Made by a program: the position numbers and the translations under genes. A stretch of DNA of 53,431 nucleotides, taken from NCBI RefSeq assembly GCF_018837975.1, contig NZ_JAGSOY010000033.1:1-53431 (forward strand), written 5' to 3'. Every line of letters begins with the position of its first letter. Positions within the stretch are counted from its first letter, which is position 1. The stretch is from Zooshikella harenae. GTDB lineage: Bacteria > Pseudomonadota > Gammaproteobacteria > Pseudomonadales > Zooshikellaceae. Positions 1 through 8,764 of this stretch are shown here, piece after piece. Below the pieces are notes generated by a model that was not told the DNA's origin, did not search any database, and saw only the letters and a list, made by a program, of their open reading frames with translations.

Positions 1-515
1 TCGGTATTTATTACCACGGGCTCTTTTGCACCACAACTTGACCAAACCACAGAGTGAAGGCCCAGACGATCACTGATAAGGTAATTATCATCGTAAGGAC
101 CGGTAAAGTCAGTTTTTAGGCGAGCTTCCTGAGGATAGCCTGCGAAGAAATAGCGGGATTGTTGAACAGCATTCACGCCGTTCTCTAAAGAGGCATATCC
201 ACGATAATTGACATCTACAATGGTAAATGCATAACCATTAGGGATATTAAGTTGTGCAGTCAAAGTACAGTTTTTACGGCTTTCGCGGTAAGGTACATTA
301 GGTCCAACTTCGGCAATATAAGCATCAAATCCCAATACAAATGATTTGCCATCAGGCGCTACAGTGGTTGAAACTGTGCCAGAAGGACAACCAGTGCCTG
401 AATTTTTAACCAGGTCAATAGTAACGGGTATTGAGCTACTGGCTGTGGCAATAGATGCAAGCGTTAAACCTGTAAAGAGAGTAAAAACGTTAGATAAACT
501 GAGTACTTTAATCAT
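1..515 (-). CDS. DUF4360 family secreted protein, copy 1 (3' end outside window)
   Basis: The minus-strand reading frame is open to the left window edge, so the C-terminus is missing. The N-terminus looks like a signal peptide ending near an Ala-Thr-Ala cleavage site. It is followed by the same core as the next gene: a GTGCPSGTVST motif, a DGKSFVLGFD motif, an ESRKNC motif and a YRGYASL motif. This pattern is what I recall of DUF4360, secreted proteins of unknown function with conserved cysteines, known mainly from fungi and some bacteria. Two ATG codons are adjacent (518 and 515); the second has the better spacing from an AAGGA ribosome site. The gene is a tandem paralogue of the one at 773-1441 in the same orientation. 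Function is unknown; an extracellular role is inferred from the signal peptide. Confidence 0.8.
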   Translation of the reverse strand, partial: MIKVLSLSNVFTLFTGLTLASIATASSSIPVTIDLVKNSGTGCPSGTVSTTVAPDGKSFVLGFDAYIAEVGPNVPYRESRKNCTLTAQLNIPNGYAFTIVDVNYRGYASLENGVNAVQQSRYFFAGYPQEARLKTDFTGPYDDNYLISDRLGLHSVVWSSCGAKEPVVINT

Positions 516-744
516 CATTAATCCTTGAATAGACAGTTTTCTGTCTTTGCCATAGTCATATCAATCGGATTTTTCTTTATAAAAAAACAACTCAATTACG
601 TAGGAAACGTTGTAATTTATGCATTTAAAATATGACAGATGTAAAATGATTTAATGAAGAATATGTTGGTATTGGAAGGTAGGAAATTTAACAGTTTCGT
701 AATTGTCGATGAATATGATGATTTTAAGTGTAAATAACCAGGAG

Positions 745-763
745 GCAGGCCCATAGGGCCTGC
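745..763. terminator. Stem-loop between the two DUF4360 genes
   Basis: A perfect 8-bp GC-rich stem (GCAGGCCC / GGGCCTGC) with a 3-nt loop starts 10 nt beyond the stop codon of the gene at 773-1441. On the plus strand it is followed by a T-rich run. On the minus strand, where the gene lies, the T-tract is weak. It probably ends transcription of copy 2, possibly from both directions. Confidence 0.55.
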
Positions 764-772
764 TTTTATATT

Positions 773-1441
773 TTAATTGAATGATAATTCGCTGTTTTCA
801 GCTTCACTATTCATATTACAACGTCTGAATTGAATACCGTATTGGTGAGATAATTTACCATCAATAGTATCCGTTGTGATAAGGCCTCTGGCTCTACGAT
901 ACCGACCATTTGAAACACGAAGTTCGGTATTAATGACTACAGGTTCTTTGGCTCCGCAGCTTGACCATACAACAGAGTGAAGTCCTAATCTGTCACTGAT
1001 TAAATAGTTATCATCATAAGGACCTTGGAAATTAGTTCTCAAGCGTGCTTCTTGGGCGAACCCTGCAAAGAAATAGCGAGATTGTTGCATCGCTTTCACA
1101 TGACGATCAAGCGAAGCATAGCCTCGATAATTAACATCAACAATGGTGAATGAATAACCGTTAGGAATATTAAGTTGTGCAGTGATGGTACAGTTTTTCC
1201 GGCTTTCCCGATAAGGAACGCCTGGCCCTACTTCAGCAATATAGGTGTCGAAACCCAGCACAAATGATTTGCCATCTGGCGCAACGGTGGTTGACACTGT
1301 GCCGGAAGGACAACCTGTACCAGAGTTTCTTACTAAATCAATGGTGACAGGGATTGAACTATCTGCGGTTGAAAAACCGGCGATGGTTAAGCTGGATAAT
1401 GCTAGAAGTGTGGCGCTAAGTTTACGTAATGTAAATTGCAT
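773..1441 (-). CDS. DUF4360 family secreted protein, copy 2
   Basis: A 222-residue protein with an N-terminal signal peptide (about residues 1-26: Lys/Arg, then a Leu/Ala-rich stretch ending near Ser-Thr-Ala). The mature part carries GTGCPSG near residue 41, SFVLGFD, ESRKNC, YRGYASL, YFFAGF, a WSSCGA cysteine, TTDTIDGK and a final FRRC. The paired cysteines and the TDTIDGK...RRC ending match DUF4360 as I remember it. An AAGGA ribosome site lies 7 nt before the ATG. Copy 1 downstream is very similar, so this is a recent tandem duplication. No enzymatic motif is visible and the function is unknown; it is likely extracellular or periplasmic and disulfide-bonded. Confidence 0.85.
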   Translation of the reverse strand: MQFTLRKLSATLLALSSLTIAGFSTADSSIPVTIDLVRNSGTGCPSGTVSTTVAPDGKSFVLGFDTYIAEVGPGVPYRESRKNCTITAQLNIPNGYSFTIVDVNYRGYASLDRHVKAMQQSRYFFAGFAQEARLRTNFQGPYDDNYLISDRLGLHSVVWSSCGAKEPVVINTELRVSNGRYRRARGLITTDTIDGKLSHQYGIQFRRCNMNSEAENSELSFN

Positions 1442-1486
1442 GATTCATTCCTTGATAATATTATTATTTTACCTGCCTACGGTTTT

Positions 1487-1506
1487 ATACCCATCTCTGT
1501 GGGTAT
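1487..1506. repeat. ATACCC-N8-GGGTAT palindrome
   Basis: Six-base perfect arms separated by 8 nt lie 46-65 nt upstream of the DUF4360 copy 2 start. The arms and the 8-nt spacing match the collapsed element at 43843-43864 and resemble the right end of the miniature elements. It could be an element relic or an operator for the DUF4360 gene; the sequence does not decide. Confidence 0.4.
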
Positions 1507-1717
1507 GCTGAAAAACACACCCTAATTAAACGAACATCATCATAAATATACGCTGCTATTTTTATAATTGATGTCTGTTATTTGGGTGTATTTACCCAAC
1601 CCTTAAGTCGTTATTTTTGGTTTTAGATTGTTATAATTCGCTAACGCATGCCTTGTGAGTATACGGCGAGCCCCTGGTCTATTGGTCAATGCTGAAAAAG
1701 CGACTCTAACTGTTTGA

Positions 1718-1843
1718 TATACCCTTCACGAATCATTTTTAGGGGCTGTTGTCAGCGTTCTTCATCCCAGTCACTTATTGATATAAGCTCCTGGGGCTTC
1801 ATCAGTTGACGGCCGCCTCTAAAAACCCTTCGTTTTGGGTATA
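1718..1843 (+). mobile_element. Miniature inverted-repeat element, internally deleted copy
   Basis: This 126-bp copy starts TATACCCTTCACGAATCATT and ends CCCTTCGTTTTGGGTATA, the same ends as the 175-bp copies at 12994-13168 and 20879-21053. It lacks the roughly 50-bp middle segment present in those copies. The TATACCC/GGGTATA ends fit a TA-target duplication around TACCC...GGGTA, as for IS630/Tc1-type elements. No coding capacity is present. Confidence 0.8.
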
Positions 1844-2009
1844 GATTCCTAAAAACAACGCTAAGGGTTTATACAAACGATTTTCAGTAAGTCATTACAT
1901 ATCACTCTCTTGTAATTGCTGAAAACCATTTATAAAACGAAATTTATAAAAATGTATTTCAGTTGCTAACCTATAAATATAAGCAATTAATTGATAGTTA
2001 AAACACTAG

Positions 2010-2212
2010 AGGGTACCTCTAAAAATGTACTTTTTTCGTGATGGTGGTGTCAGCGCTGTATTCACGGCCCTGCTAGCATTAATAAATACTTGAGGCTGCC
2101 ATCGATAAACATGCAGTCGCTGTTTAGCCCTCATGTATTCCTTATATACTGCAAACCTCTGTGCAGTGCTTCCTTGCTCTTACAAAAAAAACACTATTTT
2201 TAGAAGTGCCCT
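2010..2212. repeat. Second-type short inverted-repeat element
   Basis: The left end AGGGTACCTCTAAAAAT (2010-2026) and the reverse complement of the right end (2196-2212) match at 15 of 17 bases and enclose 169 bp without a gene. A short degenerate version with the same AGGGTACCTCTA start lies at 14910-14950. I see no clear target-site duplication. The likely explanation is a non-autonomous miniature element of another family. Confidence 0.5.
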
Positions 2213-2610
2213 ACAACAAATACAACGTACTTGTTGGACAATTGAATTGTCATTTAATGCTTTGTTAACATGTTTTTTAGCCGTATCTGCTATTTGTGGT
2301 GCTGAAATATAAGTCAAGCCTTGCTGGTGGATAACGAGATACAGGTGTAAATTGTTTTAATTAGATTTTATTTTATTTATTTTCTCTAAATTAAATTTTG
2401 CTTTTTGGTAAAGTGGTTTTTATTATATATTGTTATTTTTTTAGTGTATGGCGTCCATGTTACTTTCACTAAAATAGTGATCGTAAAAAACTATTGTTTT
2501 AGGTGTTTAACTGTATTATATACGACAAATTTTTTGCTTGATCTATAGCAAGCGTTTTGGCTTAACCTTGTGGTTAAAAGATTGTATCTCTTATACGTTT
2601 ATTCTGTGAC

Positions 2611-2655
2611 AAAAATAAGTCAGTAGTGCTCCTTTTCAAAAGGAATTGACTTTTT
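2611..2655 (+). other. Nested stem-loop, A-tract / T-tract type
   Basis: A 7-bp hairpin TCCTTTT-C-AAAAGGA is enclosed by AGTCA and TGACT arms and by A-rich and T-rich flanks. It reads like an imperfect intrinsic terminator or a leader structure. It lies about 370 nt upstream of the NAGGN operon with no gene just before it, so its role is unclear. Confidence 0.3.
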
Positions 2656-3022
2656 GTGATGAGTGTCAAGTTACTGTTTGGGGTAGCTTGTTGAGTAAGA
2701 TTTTTGATGACATTGCACTTCTTTAGACTATGCTTAGGAGGCTGTAATCGGATTACAATGATTTTAACTCAAAGTATTATAGTTTATCTTTATGTGAGGA
2801 TGCTTTTTTTTAATACTATATTTTGCCTGTTTTATGTTTGGTTTGGTGCATTGCTCTGCTTTTTGCGCATTAAAATATTTTGTGTTATAAATATTTTATA
2901 TAACAAGGATAGGCTATGACAAGTATCACTGCGCTTGGTATGACAGGAGAGTGACAGGTACGTTGCCCGATTAATACAAATTTTAACCAGCTAAACAATT
3001 CAAGAGTGGATTTATACATCAT

Positions 3023-4801
3023 ATGTGTGGGATTGCAGGCGAATTTCGTTTTGATCAACAGAGTCCTGATCTAAGTTTTGCTGATATCGCGAATAGAATG
3101 CAGGCAACACGAGGGCCTGATGCTTCAGGTATTTTTGCTCAAAATAACCAGCTATTTGCCCATCGTCGTTTAAAAATCATGGATTTATCTCATGAAGCGC
3201 AACAGCCAATGGTTGATATGACGCTTGGACTAGGCATTGTTTTTAATGGTGCTATTTATAACTACCGGGAAATTAGAAAAAGATTAATTGATCAGGGCTA
3301 TCACTTCTTTTCGGATGTTGATACTGAGGTGGTTTTAAAAGCCTATCATGCATGGGGAAAAAAATGCCTGGACCGTTTTAATGGGATGTTTGCATTTGCC
3401 ATTTGGCGTGTTGATGGTAGCCAGCTCTTTTTAGCCCGAGATCGGCTGGGTATTAAGCCTTGCTATTATGTAAAAAATCAACAATTTTTCCGTTTTGCTT
3501 CTTTTTTGCCTGCATTACTCCATAGCTCACAAGTATCTCATGAGTTAGACCCTGTCGCGTTACAGTTTTATTTGAATTTTCATGCGGTAGTACCTGCACC
3601 TTCAACCCTTTTTAAAGACATTCGCAAGTTGCCTCCAGGTCACTGGTTAGAAGTCAATGATGATGGCAGTGTTCAGCAAGCTTGTTGGTGGCAAGTTAAT
3701 TACGAGCGATCAGCTGATCATGAAACTCAGTCAGTGGATGATTGGCAAATGATGCTACAAGAAACACTGCTTCAGTCAGTACGCCGCCGAAATGTGGCTG
3801 CTGTCGATGTGGGTATTTTGCTATCAGGTGGAGTGGATTCAAGTTTGTTGGTGGCGCTATTAGCAGAAATTAAAGGCTCAGGAATTCAGACCTTTTCCAT
3901 TGGCTTTGATACTGTGGGTCACGAAGCAGGTGATGAATTTCAATACTCTGACATGGTAGCCAAGCAGTTTGGAACGACTCATCACCGTTGGCGGGTGACT
4001 GAGCAGGAATTGCTTAACACCCTGCCTCAGGCTATTAAAGCGATGTCTGAACCCATGGTGAGCCATGATTGTATTGGCTTTTATTTACTGGCTCAGGAAG
4101 TGGTTAAACATTGCCACGCGGTCCAAAGTGGTCAAGGTGCAGATGAGATATTTGCAGGTTATCACTGGTATCCACCCTTATTGGACACTAAGGATGCTTA
4201 TAACTGTTACCGCCAAGCTTTTTTTGATAGAAGCTTTAAAGAGTATGAGGAAACTGTTAATTCATCCTGGTTTGTTGCCAACGACGAAGCGGGAGACTGG
4301 GTTAAAGCGCATTTTGCACAACCTGGAGCGCCACACCCATTGGATAAAGCCTTGCGTTTAGATACCACAGTGATGTTGGTTGAAGATCCCGTTAAACGAG
4401 TGGATAACATGACTATGGCCCATGGTTTAGAAGCAAGGGTGCCCTTCTTGGATCATGAGGTGGTTGAACTGGTGGCTAAAATGCCTCCTGCGATGAAAAT
4501 TCAACAAGGTGATGGCAAGTGGCTGCTAAAGCGTTTAGCACGACAGTGGGTACCTGCTGAGGTGATTGATCGACCAAAAGGTTATTTTCCTGTCCCTGCG
4601 TTGAAATATCTGAAGGGTACAGTGCTAAATCAAATTACTGAGGCGCTTCATCAACCTCAAGCTAAACAGCGAGGATTATTTAATTCCGCTTATTTAAATA
4701 GGTTATACCGGAATCCTGAGGCTCATATTACGCCATTACGCGGTTCAAAATTGTGGCAGCTGGGATTACTTGAGCTTTGGTTTCAAGCACAAGGTATTTA
4801 A
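3023..4801 (+). CDS. asnO: N-acetylglutaminylglutamine amidotransferase (NAGGN biosynthesis)
   Basis: A 592-residue asparagine-synthetase-like enzyme. The N-terminal class II glutaminase domain starts at MCGIAG, with Cys2 as the nucleophile once Met is removed, and carries NGAIYN and the RGPDASG motif. The synthetase domain holds the PPi loop LSGGVDSS near residue 267. In the NAGGN pathway this family amidates N-acetylglutaminylglutamine, using glutamine and ATP, to give the osmolyte N-acetylglutaminylglutamine amide. The assignment rests on context: the next two genes are the acetyltransferase/ATP-grasp synthetase and the M42 peptidase of the known three-gene NAGGN operon (the 'trio' families TIGR03103/03104/03106, from memory). 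Ordinary AsnB is the alternative, but the trio makes that unlikely. Expression is probably raised by high salt, as in other species. Confidence 0.92.
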   Translation: MCGIAGEFRFDQQSPDLSFADIANRMQATRGPDASGIFAQNNQLFAHRRLKIMDLSHEAQQPMVDMTLGLGIVFNGAIYNYREIRKRLIDQGYHFFSDVDTEVVLKAYHAWGKKCLDRFNGMFAFAIWRVDGSQLFLARDRLGIKPCYYVKNQQFFRFASFLPALLHSSQVSHELDPVALQFYLNFHAVVPAPSTLFKDIRKLPPGHWLEVNDDGSVQQACWWQVNYERSADHETQSVDDWQMMLQETLLQSVRRRNVAAVDVGILLSGGVDSSLLVALLAEIKGSGIQTFSIGFDTVGHEAGDEFQYSDMVAKQFGTTHHRWRVTEQELLNTLPQAIKAMSEPMVSHDCIGFYLLAQEVVKHCHAVQSGQGADEIFAGYHWYPPLLDTKDAYNCYRQAFFDRSFKEYEETVNSSWFVANDEAGDWVKAHFAQPGAPHPLDKALRLDTTVMLVEDPVKRVDNMTMAHGLEARVPFLDHEVVELVAKMPPAMKIQQGDGKWLLKRLARQWVPAEVIDRPKGYFPVPALKYLKGTVLNQITEALHQPQAKQRGLFNSAYLNRLYRNPEAHITPLRGSKLWQLGLLELWFQAQGI

Positions 4802-4802
4802 C

Positions 4803-6554
4803 ATGACTACCCGTTTGCGTAATCGGTCACGGATTGTACGAAAACAACAGCCTTCATTTGAACAGCTGCAAGCTGCCTGTTTGCGGGAGGAAAATGACCG
4901 TAGTCAGCCTCACAATGTCACAGTGGATTGTGGTTGGGGAACGTTGATTATGGGGCATACGTTTGCATCCACAGACTTGATTGCAAAGCCACTGTTAGAA
5001 GAGCCTTCAGGCCAACGAAACATTGCTTTTTACGTTGACCAGCCTCATGTGTTATTGGCTAATGCACCACAATCATTCTTTTTGGATCCATCAGACACCT
5101 ATCGTTTATGGATGACGAATTACCGACCTCGGCAACGAATTATCAGTAGTATTACCGTTCGTCGAGCGACTTCGAGTCATGATGCAGAGACGATGAATAC
5201 CATTTTATTAAAACGGGGTATGGTTCCTATTCCGGTTAAGCATATTTTACAGCACCGGCGCTCAAAGAAACTGTTGTATTTAGTGGCAGTAGATCGAAAG
5301 TCTGGTGAAGTGGTTGGTACGGTGATGGGGCTTAACCATGAAAAACTATTTGATGACCCTGATAAAGGCAGTAGTTTGTGGTCCTTAGCGGTTTCGCCAG
5401 AGTGTAAACACAGTGCAGTGGGTGAAGCACTGGTTCGTTATCTTGTAGAATATTTTCAGGTACGAGGCTGTCAGTTCCTGGACTTATCTGTTTTACATGA
5501 TAATTCAAGTGCTAAAGCACTTTATAAAAAACTAGGATTTGAGCGCTTAAATACCTTTGCGGTTAAAAAGAAAAATGCCATTAATGAAAAATTATTTGTA
5601 GGACCTCAGGCTTGCCTTAAGCTAAATCCTTATGCACAGATTATTATTGATGAGGCACTTGCTCGTGGTATTGAAGTCCTTGTTGACGATGCTGCTGAAA
5701 GTTTATTTACCTTACGCCATGGTGGGCGGGTCATTCGCTGCAATGAGTCATTAACGGATATCACATCAGCCTATGCGTGTAAGCTTTGCCAAAATAAATG
5801 GTTGACCCATAAGACGCTAATGCGTGCCGGTCTAAAAGTACCAGAGGCCTTGTTAGTTGAAGATGACAGTACGGAAAAAATTCAGGCTTTTATTGATAAA
5901 GTGGGATCCGTTGTCGTTAAACCTCTGGATGCAGAACAAGGTCAAGGTATATCAGTGGGTCTATTAACACTGGATGAGGTGAAAACAGCCATCCAGTATG
6001 CTAGGCAAGTGTCCTCCCAGGTTTTACTGGAAAGTTTTCATCACGGTTTTGATTTACGGGTGTTAGTGATTGATGACCAAGTTGTTGCGGCCGCGATTCG
6101 AAAGCCTGCAGAAATTGTTGGGGATGGCGCGAGCTCTATTAAGCAATTGATTAGCAAGCAGAGTCGACGCCGTCAGGCTGCAACGGGGGGTGAGAGTACG
6201 ATCCCAGTTGATCAGGAGACCATCCGTTGCGTTAAGCAGGCGGGTTGGATGATGGATGATGTATTACCACAAGGAGAGGTGCTCCAAGTACGCAAAACAG
6301 CTAATTTGCATACAGGGGGAACTTTGCATGATGTAACGGATAACTTGCATCCGGAGATAGCACAAGCTGCTCTGGAGGCCACGAAAGCATTGGGTGTGCC
6401 TGTTGTGGGCATTGATTTTATGGTGCCCAATCCTGGGCAACCTACCTATGTCATAATCGAAGCAAATGAACGGCCAGGACTGGCAAATCACGAGCCACAC
6501 CCAACTGCACAACGATTTGTTGATATGTTATTTCCAATGACGAAACAGCATTAA
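4803..6554 (+). CDS. ngg: N-acetylglutaminylglutamine synthetase (GNAT + ATP-grasp)
   Basis: About 583 residues with two domains. The first is a GNAT acetyltransferase (roughly residues 110-275; the LWSLAVSPE and HDNSSAKALYKKLGF stretches are typical acetyl-CoA-binding and C-terminal GNAT motifs). The second is an ATP-grasp ligase (about 290-583), close to the cyanophycin-synthetase/RimK type, with VVVKPLDAEQGQG and an EANERPG metal-binding end. The enzyme would acetylate glutamine and ligate a second glutamine, giving N-acetylglutaminylglutamine for the upstream amidotransferase. The ATG at 4803 is one base after the upstream stop, so the two are translationally coupled; a longer in-frame extension would overlap asnO and is not preferred. 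Confidence 0.92.
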   Translation: MTTRLRNRSRIVRKQQPSFEQLQAACLREENDRSQPHNVTVDCGWGTLIMGHTFASTDLIAKPLLEEPSGQRNIAFYVDQPHVLLANAPQSFFLDPSDTYRLWMTNYRPRQRIISSITVRRATSSHDAETMNTILLKRGMVPIPVKHILQHRRSKKLLYLVAVDRKSGEVVGTVMGLNHEKLFDDPDKGSSLWSLAVSPECKHSAVGEALVRYLVEYFQVRGCQFLDLSVLHDNSSAKALYKKLGFERLNTFAVKKKNAINEKLFVGPQACLKLNPYAQIIIDEALARGIEVLVDDAAESLFTLRHGGRVIRCNESLTDITSAYACKLCQNKWLTHKTLMRAGLKVPEALLVEDDSTEKIQAFIDKVGSVVVKPLDAEQGQGISVGLLTLDEVKTAIQYARQVSSQVLLESFHHGFDLRVLVIDDQVVAAAIRKPAEIVGDGASSIKQLISKQSRRRQAATGGESTIPVDQETIRCVKQAGWMMDDVLPQGEVLQVRKTANLHTGGTLHDVTDNLHPEIAQAALEATKALGVPVVGIDFMVPNPGQPTYVIIEANERPGLANHEPHPTAQRFVDMLFPMTKQH

Positions 6555-6583
6555 GCTATCCAGCTGGAAGGATTAATCCTGCT

Positions 6584-7753
6584 ATGAATAAAGGCATCGA
6601 CATTCCAATTGATATGGGGTATTTGCAGCAAATTATGTTGGAGCTGTTTGCAATTCCCTGCCCTACAGGATTTACAGATCGTGTCGTTTATTACGTTTGT
6701 AATAAGCTACAAGAGTTGGGTATTAGTTATGATTTGACGCGACGAGGTACGATTCGAGCTCACTTAAAAGGTGCTGAGCAGCGTCCTGATCGGGCGATTG
6801 TGACCCATCTTGACACTATTGGCGCGATGCTACGTGAAATTAAAGGTAATGGACGGCTAAGTATTACCCCCATTGGTCACTGGTCAAGCCGTTTTGCGGA
6901 AGGTGCTCGTGTTACCATCTTTTCTGATAATAGCAGTTTTCGAGGAACGGTTTTGCCACTGTTAGCAGCAGGACATGCCTTTAATGAGGCTATTGATAGC
7001 CAGCCCATTAATTGGGATCAGATTGAGGTGCGTATTGATGAGCATGTTTATACTGCAGATGATGTACGTCAATTAGGTATGGAGGTTGGGGATTTTATTG
7101 CCTTTGATCCTAATCCGGAGTTACTTGATAATGGATTTATTGTATCCCGTCACTTAGATAACAAAGCAGGAACAGCAGCGCTACTTGCGGCCTTAAAAGC
7201 AGTTCTTGAACATAACATACCTTTGGCGATTGACTGTCACCCAATTTTTACACTGACAGAGGAAGTGGGATCGGGGGTGGGCCATGCTTTGGATGAAATG
7301 GTGACAGAGTTTGTTGGGGTTGATATTGCGCCTGTTGCACCTGGTCAGAACTCGACAGAGTTTGGAGTAACCGTTGCGCTGAAAGATTCCAGTGGTCCCT
7401 TTGATTATCACCTGTCGAGACACTTAATCAATTTGTGTAAAGAGAAAAATATTCCCTATCAGCGTGATGTGTTTCGTTTTTATTACAGTGACGCATTATC
7501 TGCTGTGCAGGCAGGTCATGATATCCGTCATTCACTCATCACCTTCGGCACAGATGCGACTCATGGTTATGAACGGACACACTTATCTGCGCTTGAGTGT
7601 GTGGCAAAATTATTGGTGGCCTATATGGAAAGTGGACCAGCACTCGACAGTGATAAAGTGGATGCAGCGCCAATGGAAGAGTTTGCTAAACAACTTAAGC
7701 CTGAAAACATGCCGAAAAAGAATACCAGTGTACCAGACATTAACAGCCTTTGA
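6584..7753 (+). CDS. NAGGN-system M42 family peptidase
   Basis: A 389-residue metallopeptidase-like protein. Expected M42 metal and catalytic positions are visible in order: THLDTIG (His, about residue 75), SRHLDNKAG (bridging Asp, about 188), TEEVGSG (catalytic Glu pair, about 224), VDIAP (about 247) and a late THGYERTH His. It starts 29 nt after the synthetase and is the third member of the conserved NAGGN trio. The family is related to deblocking aminopeptidases. Its job in NAGGN metabolism, perhaps turnover of the dipeptide when salinity falls, is not established. The gene converges on the CheW gene, with 37 nt between stop codons. Confidence 0.88.
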   Translation: MNKGIDIPIDMGYLQQIMLELFAIPCPTGFTDRVVYYVCNKLQELGISYDLTRRGTIRAHLKGAEQRPDRAIVTHLDTIGAMLREIKGNGRLSITPIGHWSSRFAEGARVTIFSDNSSFRGTVLPLLAAGHAFNEAIDSQPINWDQIEVRIDEHVYTADDVRQLGMEVGDFIAFDPNPELLDNGFIVSRHLDNKAGTAALLAALKAVLEHNIPLAIDCHPIFTLTEEVGSGVGHALDEMVTEFVGVDIAPVAPGQNSTEFGVTVALKDSSGPFDYHLSRHLINLCKEKNIPYQRDVFRFYYSDALSAVQAGHDIRHSLITFGTDATHGYERTHLSALECVAKLLVAYMESGPALDSDKVDAAPMEEFAKQLKPENMPKKNTSVPDINSL

Positions 7754-7790
7754 TCTTTATTGGTAAATGAAGCTTTGAGGAATAGGAAGG

Positions 7791-8237
7791 TTAGTCTGAT
7801 TTATGGATGGTGAGATAATTATGAATAAATGTGGGTATATCAATAGCACAAAATATTTGGCCATTTATTTCAACTGAACCAATGATAAGTCTGTAGGGGT
7901 CATCAAGGGGGGATTCACTTTGCTCAATAATGTCTTCAGTGGCATTTAATATCTCTCCGACACCATCGACTTTTAGCCCATAAATACCATGATTGATTTC
8001 GTAAGTGATGATTTTTTGATCGTGTGTGGGGTTAGTATAATTCAAATGTAGTATACTGCTGGCATCGATAAGAGTGAGAATTTCACTCCGGTAGTTAATG
8101 ATACCACTTACAAACTCAGGAGCGCCTGCAACACCAACAGGCGCAATGAAGTCGAGGATTTCTCTAATCACGCTGGTTTCATGAAGACACCACACTTCTC
8201 CAATCTGAATCGTCAGCCATTGTTTTGTCTGAGACAT
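7791..8237 (-). CDS. CheW-domain protein
   Basis: A 148-residue protein made of one CheW fold. It has a GEVWCLHETSVIREIL start, the conserved PEFVSGIINYRSEILTLID stretch where CheW proteins have G..N.RG, a YGLKVDGVGEI strand, and IDIP near the end. CheW links chemoreceptors to the histidine kinase CheA. The usual Arg-Gly after the asparagine is Arg-Ser here. No cheA, receptor or response-regulator gene is nearby, so it is an orphan scaffold or serves a system elsewhere in the genome. It could also be a CheW-like adaptor in a non-chemotaxis pathway. Confidence 0.85.
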   Translation of the reverse strand: MSQTKQWLTIQIGEVWCLHETSVIREILDFIAPVGVAGAPEFVSGIINYRSEILTLIDASSILHLNYTNPTHDQKIITYEINHGIYGLKVDGVGEILNATEDIIEQSESPLDDPYRLIIGSVEINGQIFCAIDIPTFIHNYLTIHKSD

Positions 8238-8353
8238 AACGCTCGCTTGTGTTGGTGTATTTATTAGTCAAGTATAGTCAACTATGATCAGGTGACTTCA
8301 AAATATACTTTTTTTACACTATTTGCATCACAAACCTTTGCTCAAAAAGGTGA

Positions 8354-8764
8354 CTACCCTTCTGCTTTTTTTAGTGATGCCTTAATAAGTACCTGCCAAA
8401 TAATGGAAGTGTTTGAGTTAGGGTCTACCCTACGACGTGTTTGTTGCTGATTGGGTTTGATGATGTGTTCGGGAAGGAAGAGGTAATCATTGCTTTTTAA
8501 AGAGTGATTTGTTTTTAATTTGGCTAATAAAGAGAGTTTTCCATCAGGTAATGTGGTGAGTAGAAACTCCAAGCGGGTTTTTTGGTCTGATAAGAAAATA
8601 CTGGCTTCTTTATTGCTTTCCAAGTCAATTGAAATGGTATCGAATTGCTGTTTGCCCAGTTGCAGTTTACCTCGTAAATGATATAAACCATCAGCCATAT
8701 TAAAAGGGGCGTACATAAAAAAAATACTGGTAATGCCAACCAGCAGCATACGATTAAGCAGCAT
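8354..8764 (-). CDS. Small secreted or periplasmic protein of unknown function
   Basis: A 136-residue reading frame. The first 25 residues look like a signal peptide (Asn-Arg, then a Leu/Val/Ile/Phe-rich stretch ending near ...FNMADG). The mature part is mostly beta-prone and polar, including a LRGKLQLGKQQFDTISIDLES stretch and a basic QQTRRRVDPNS segment. I recognise no family. A CAGGAA sequence 10 nt upstream is a weak ribosome site. A CheW gene lies downstream on the same strand (gap about 116 nt) and nsrR lies upstream, with no clear functional link. It is probably a real gene because of the signal peptide. Confidence 0.55.
   Translation of the reverse strand: MLLNRMLLVGITSIFFMYAPFNMADGLYHLRGKLQLGKQQFDTISIDLESNKEASIFLSDQKTRLEFLLTTLPDGKLSLLAKLKTNHSLKSNDYLFLPEHIIKPNQQQTRRRVDPNSNTSIIWQVLIKASLKKAEG

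Larger units (their letters stand above)
1507..3022. other. 1.5-kb AT-rich region without a convincing gene
   Basis: There is no reading frame with family resemblance or a good ribosome site. The region contains a short copy of the miniature element (1718-1843), a second inverted-repeat element (2010-2212) and a stem-loop (2611-2655). From about 2340 onward the DNA is very AT-rich and probably includes the promoter of the NAGGN operon, though I cannot place it with confidence. Confidence 0.6.

Noticed and set aside
1245-1511. Plus-strand frame opposite DUF4360 copy 2, and its parallel at 346-528
   Set aside because: Both are mirror-strand shadows of the conserved DUF4360 coding sequence; their similarity to each other only reflects the gene duplication.
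2704-2919. 71-codon plus-strand frame in AT-rich DNA
   Set aside because: Hydrophobic, Cys/Phe/Tyr-rich composition typical of chance frames in AT-rich sequence; no ribosome site and no family likeness.
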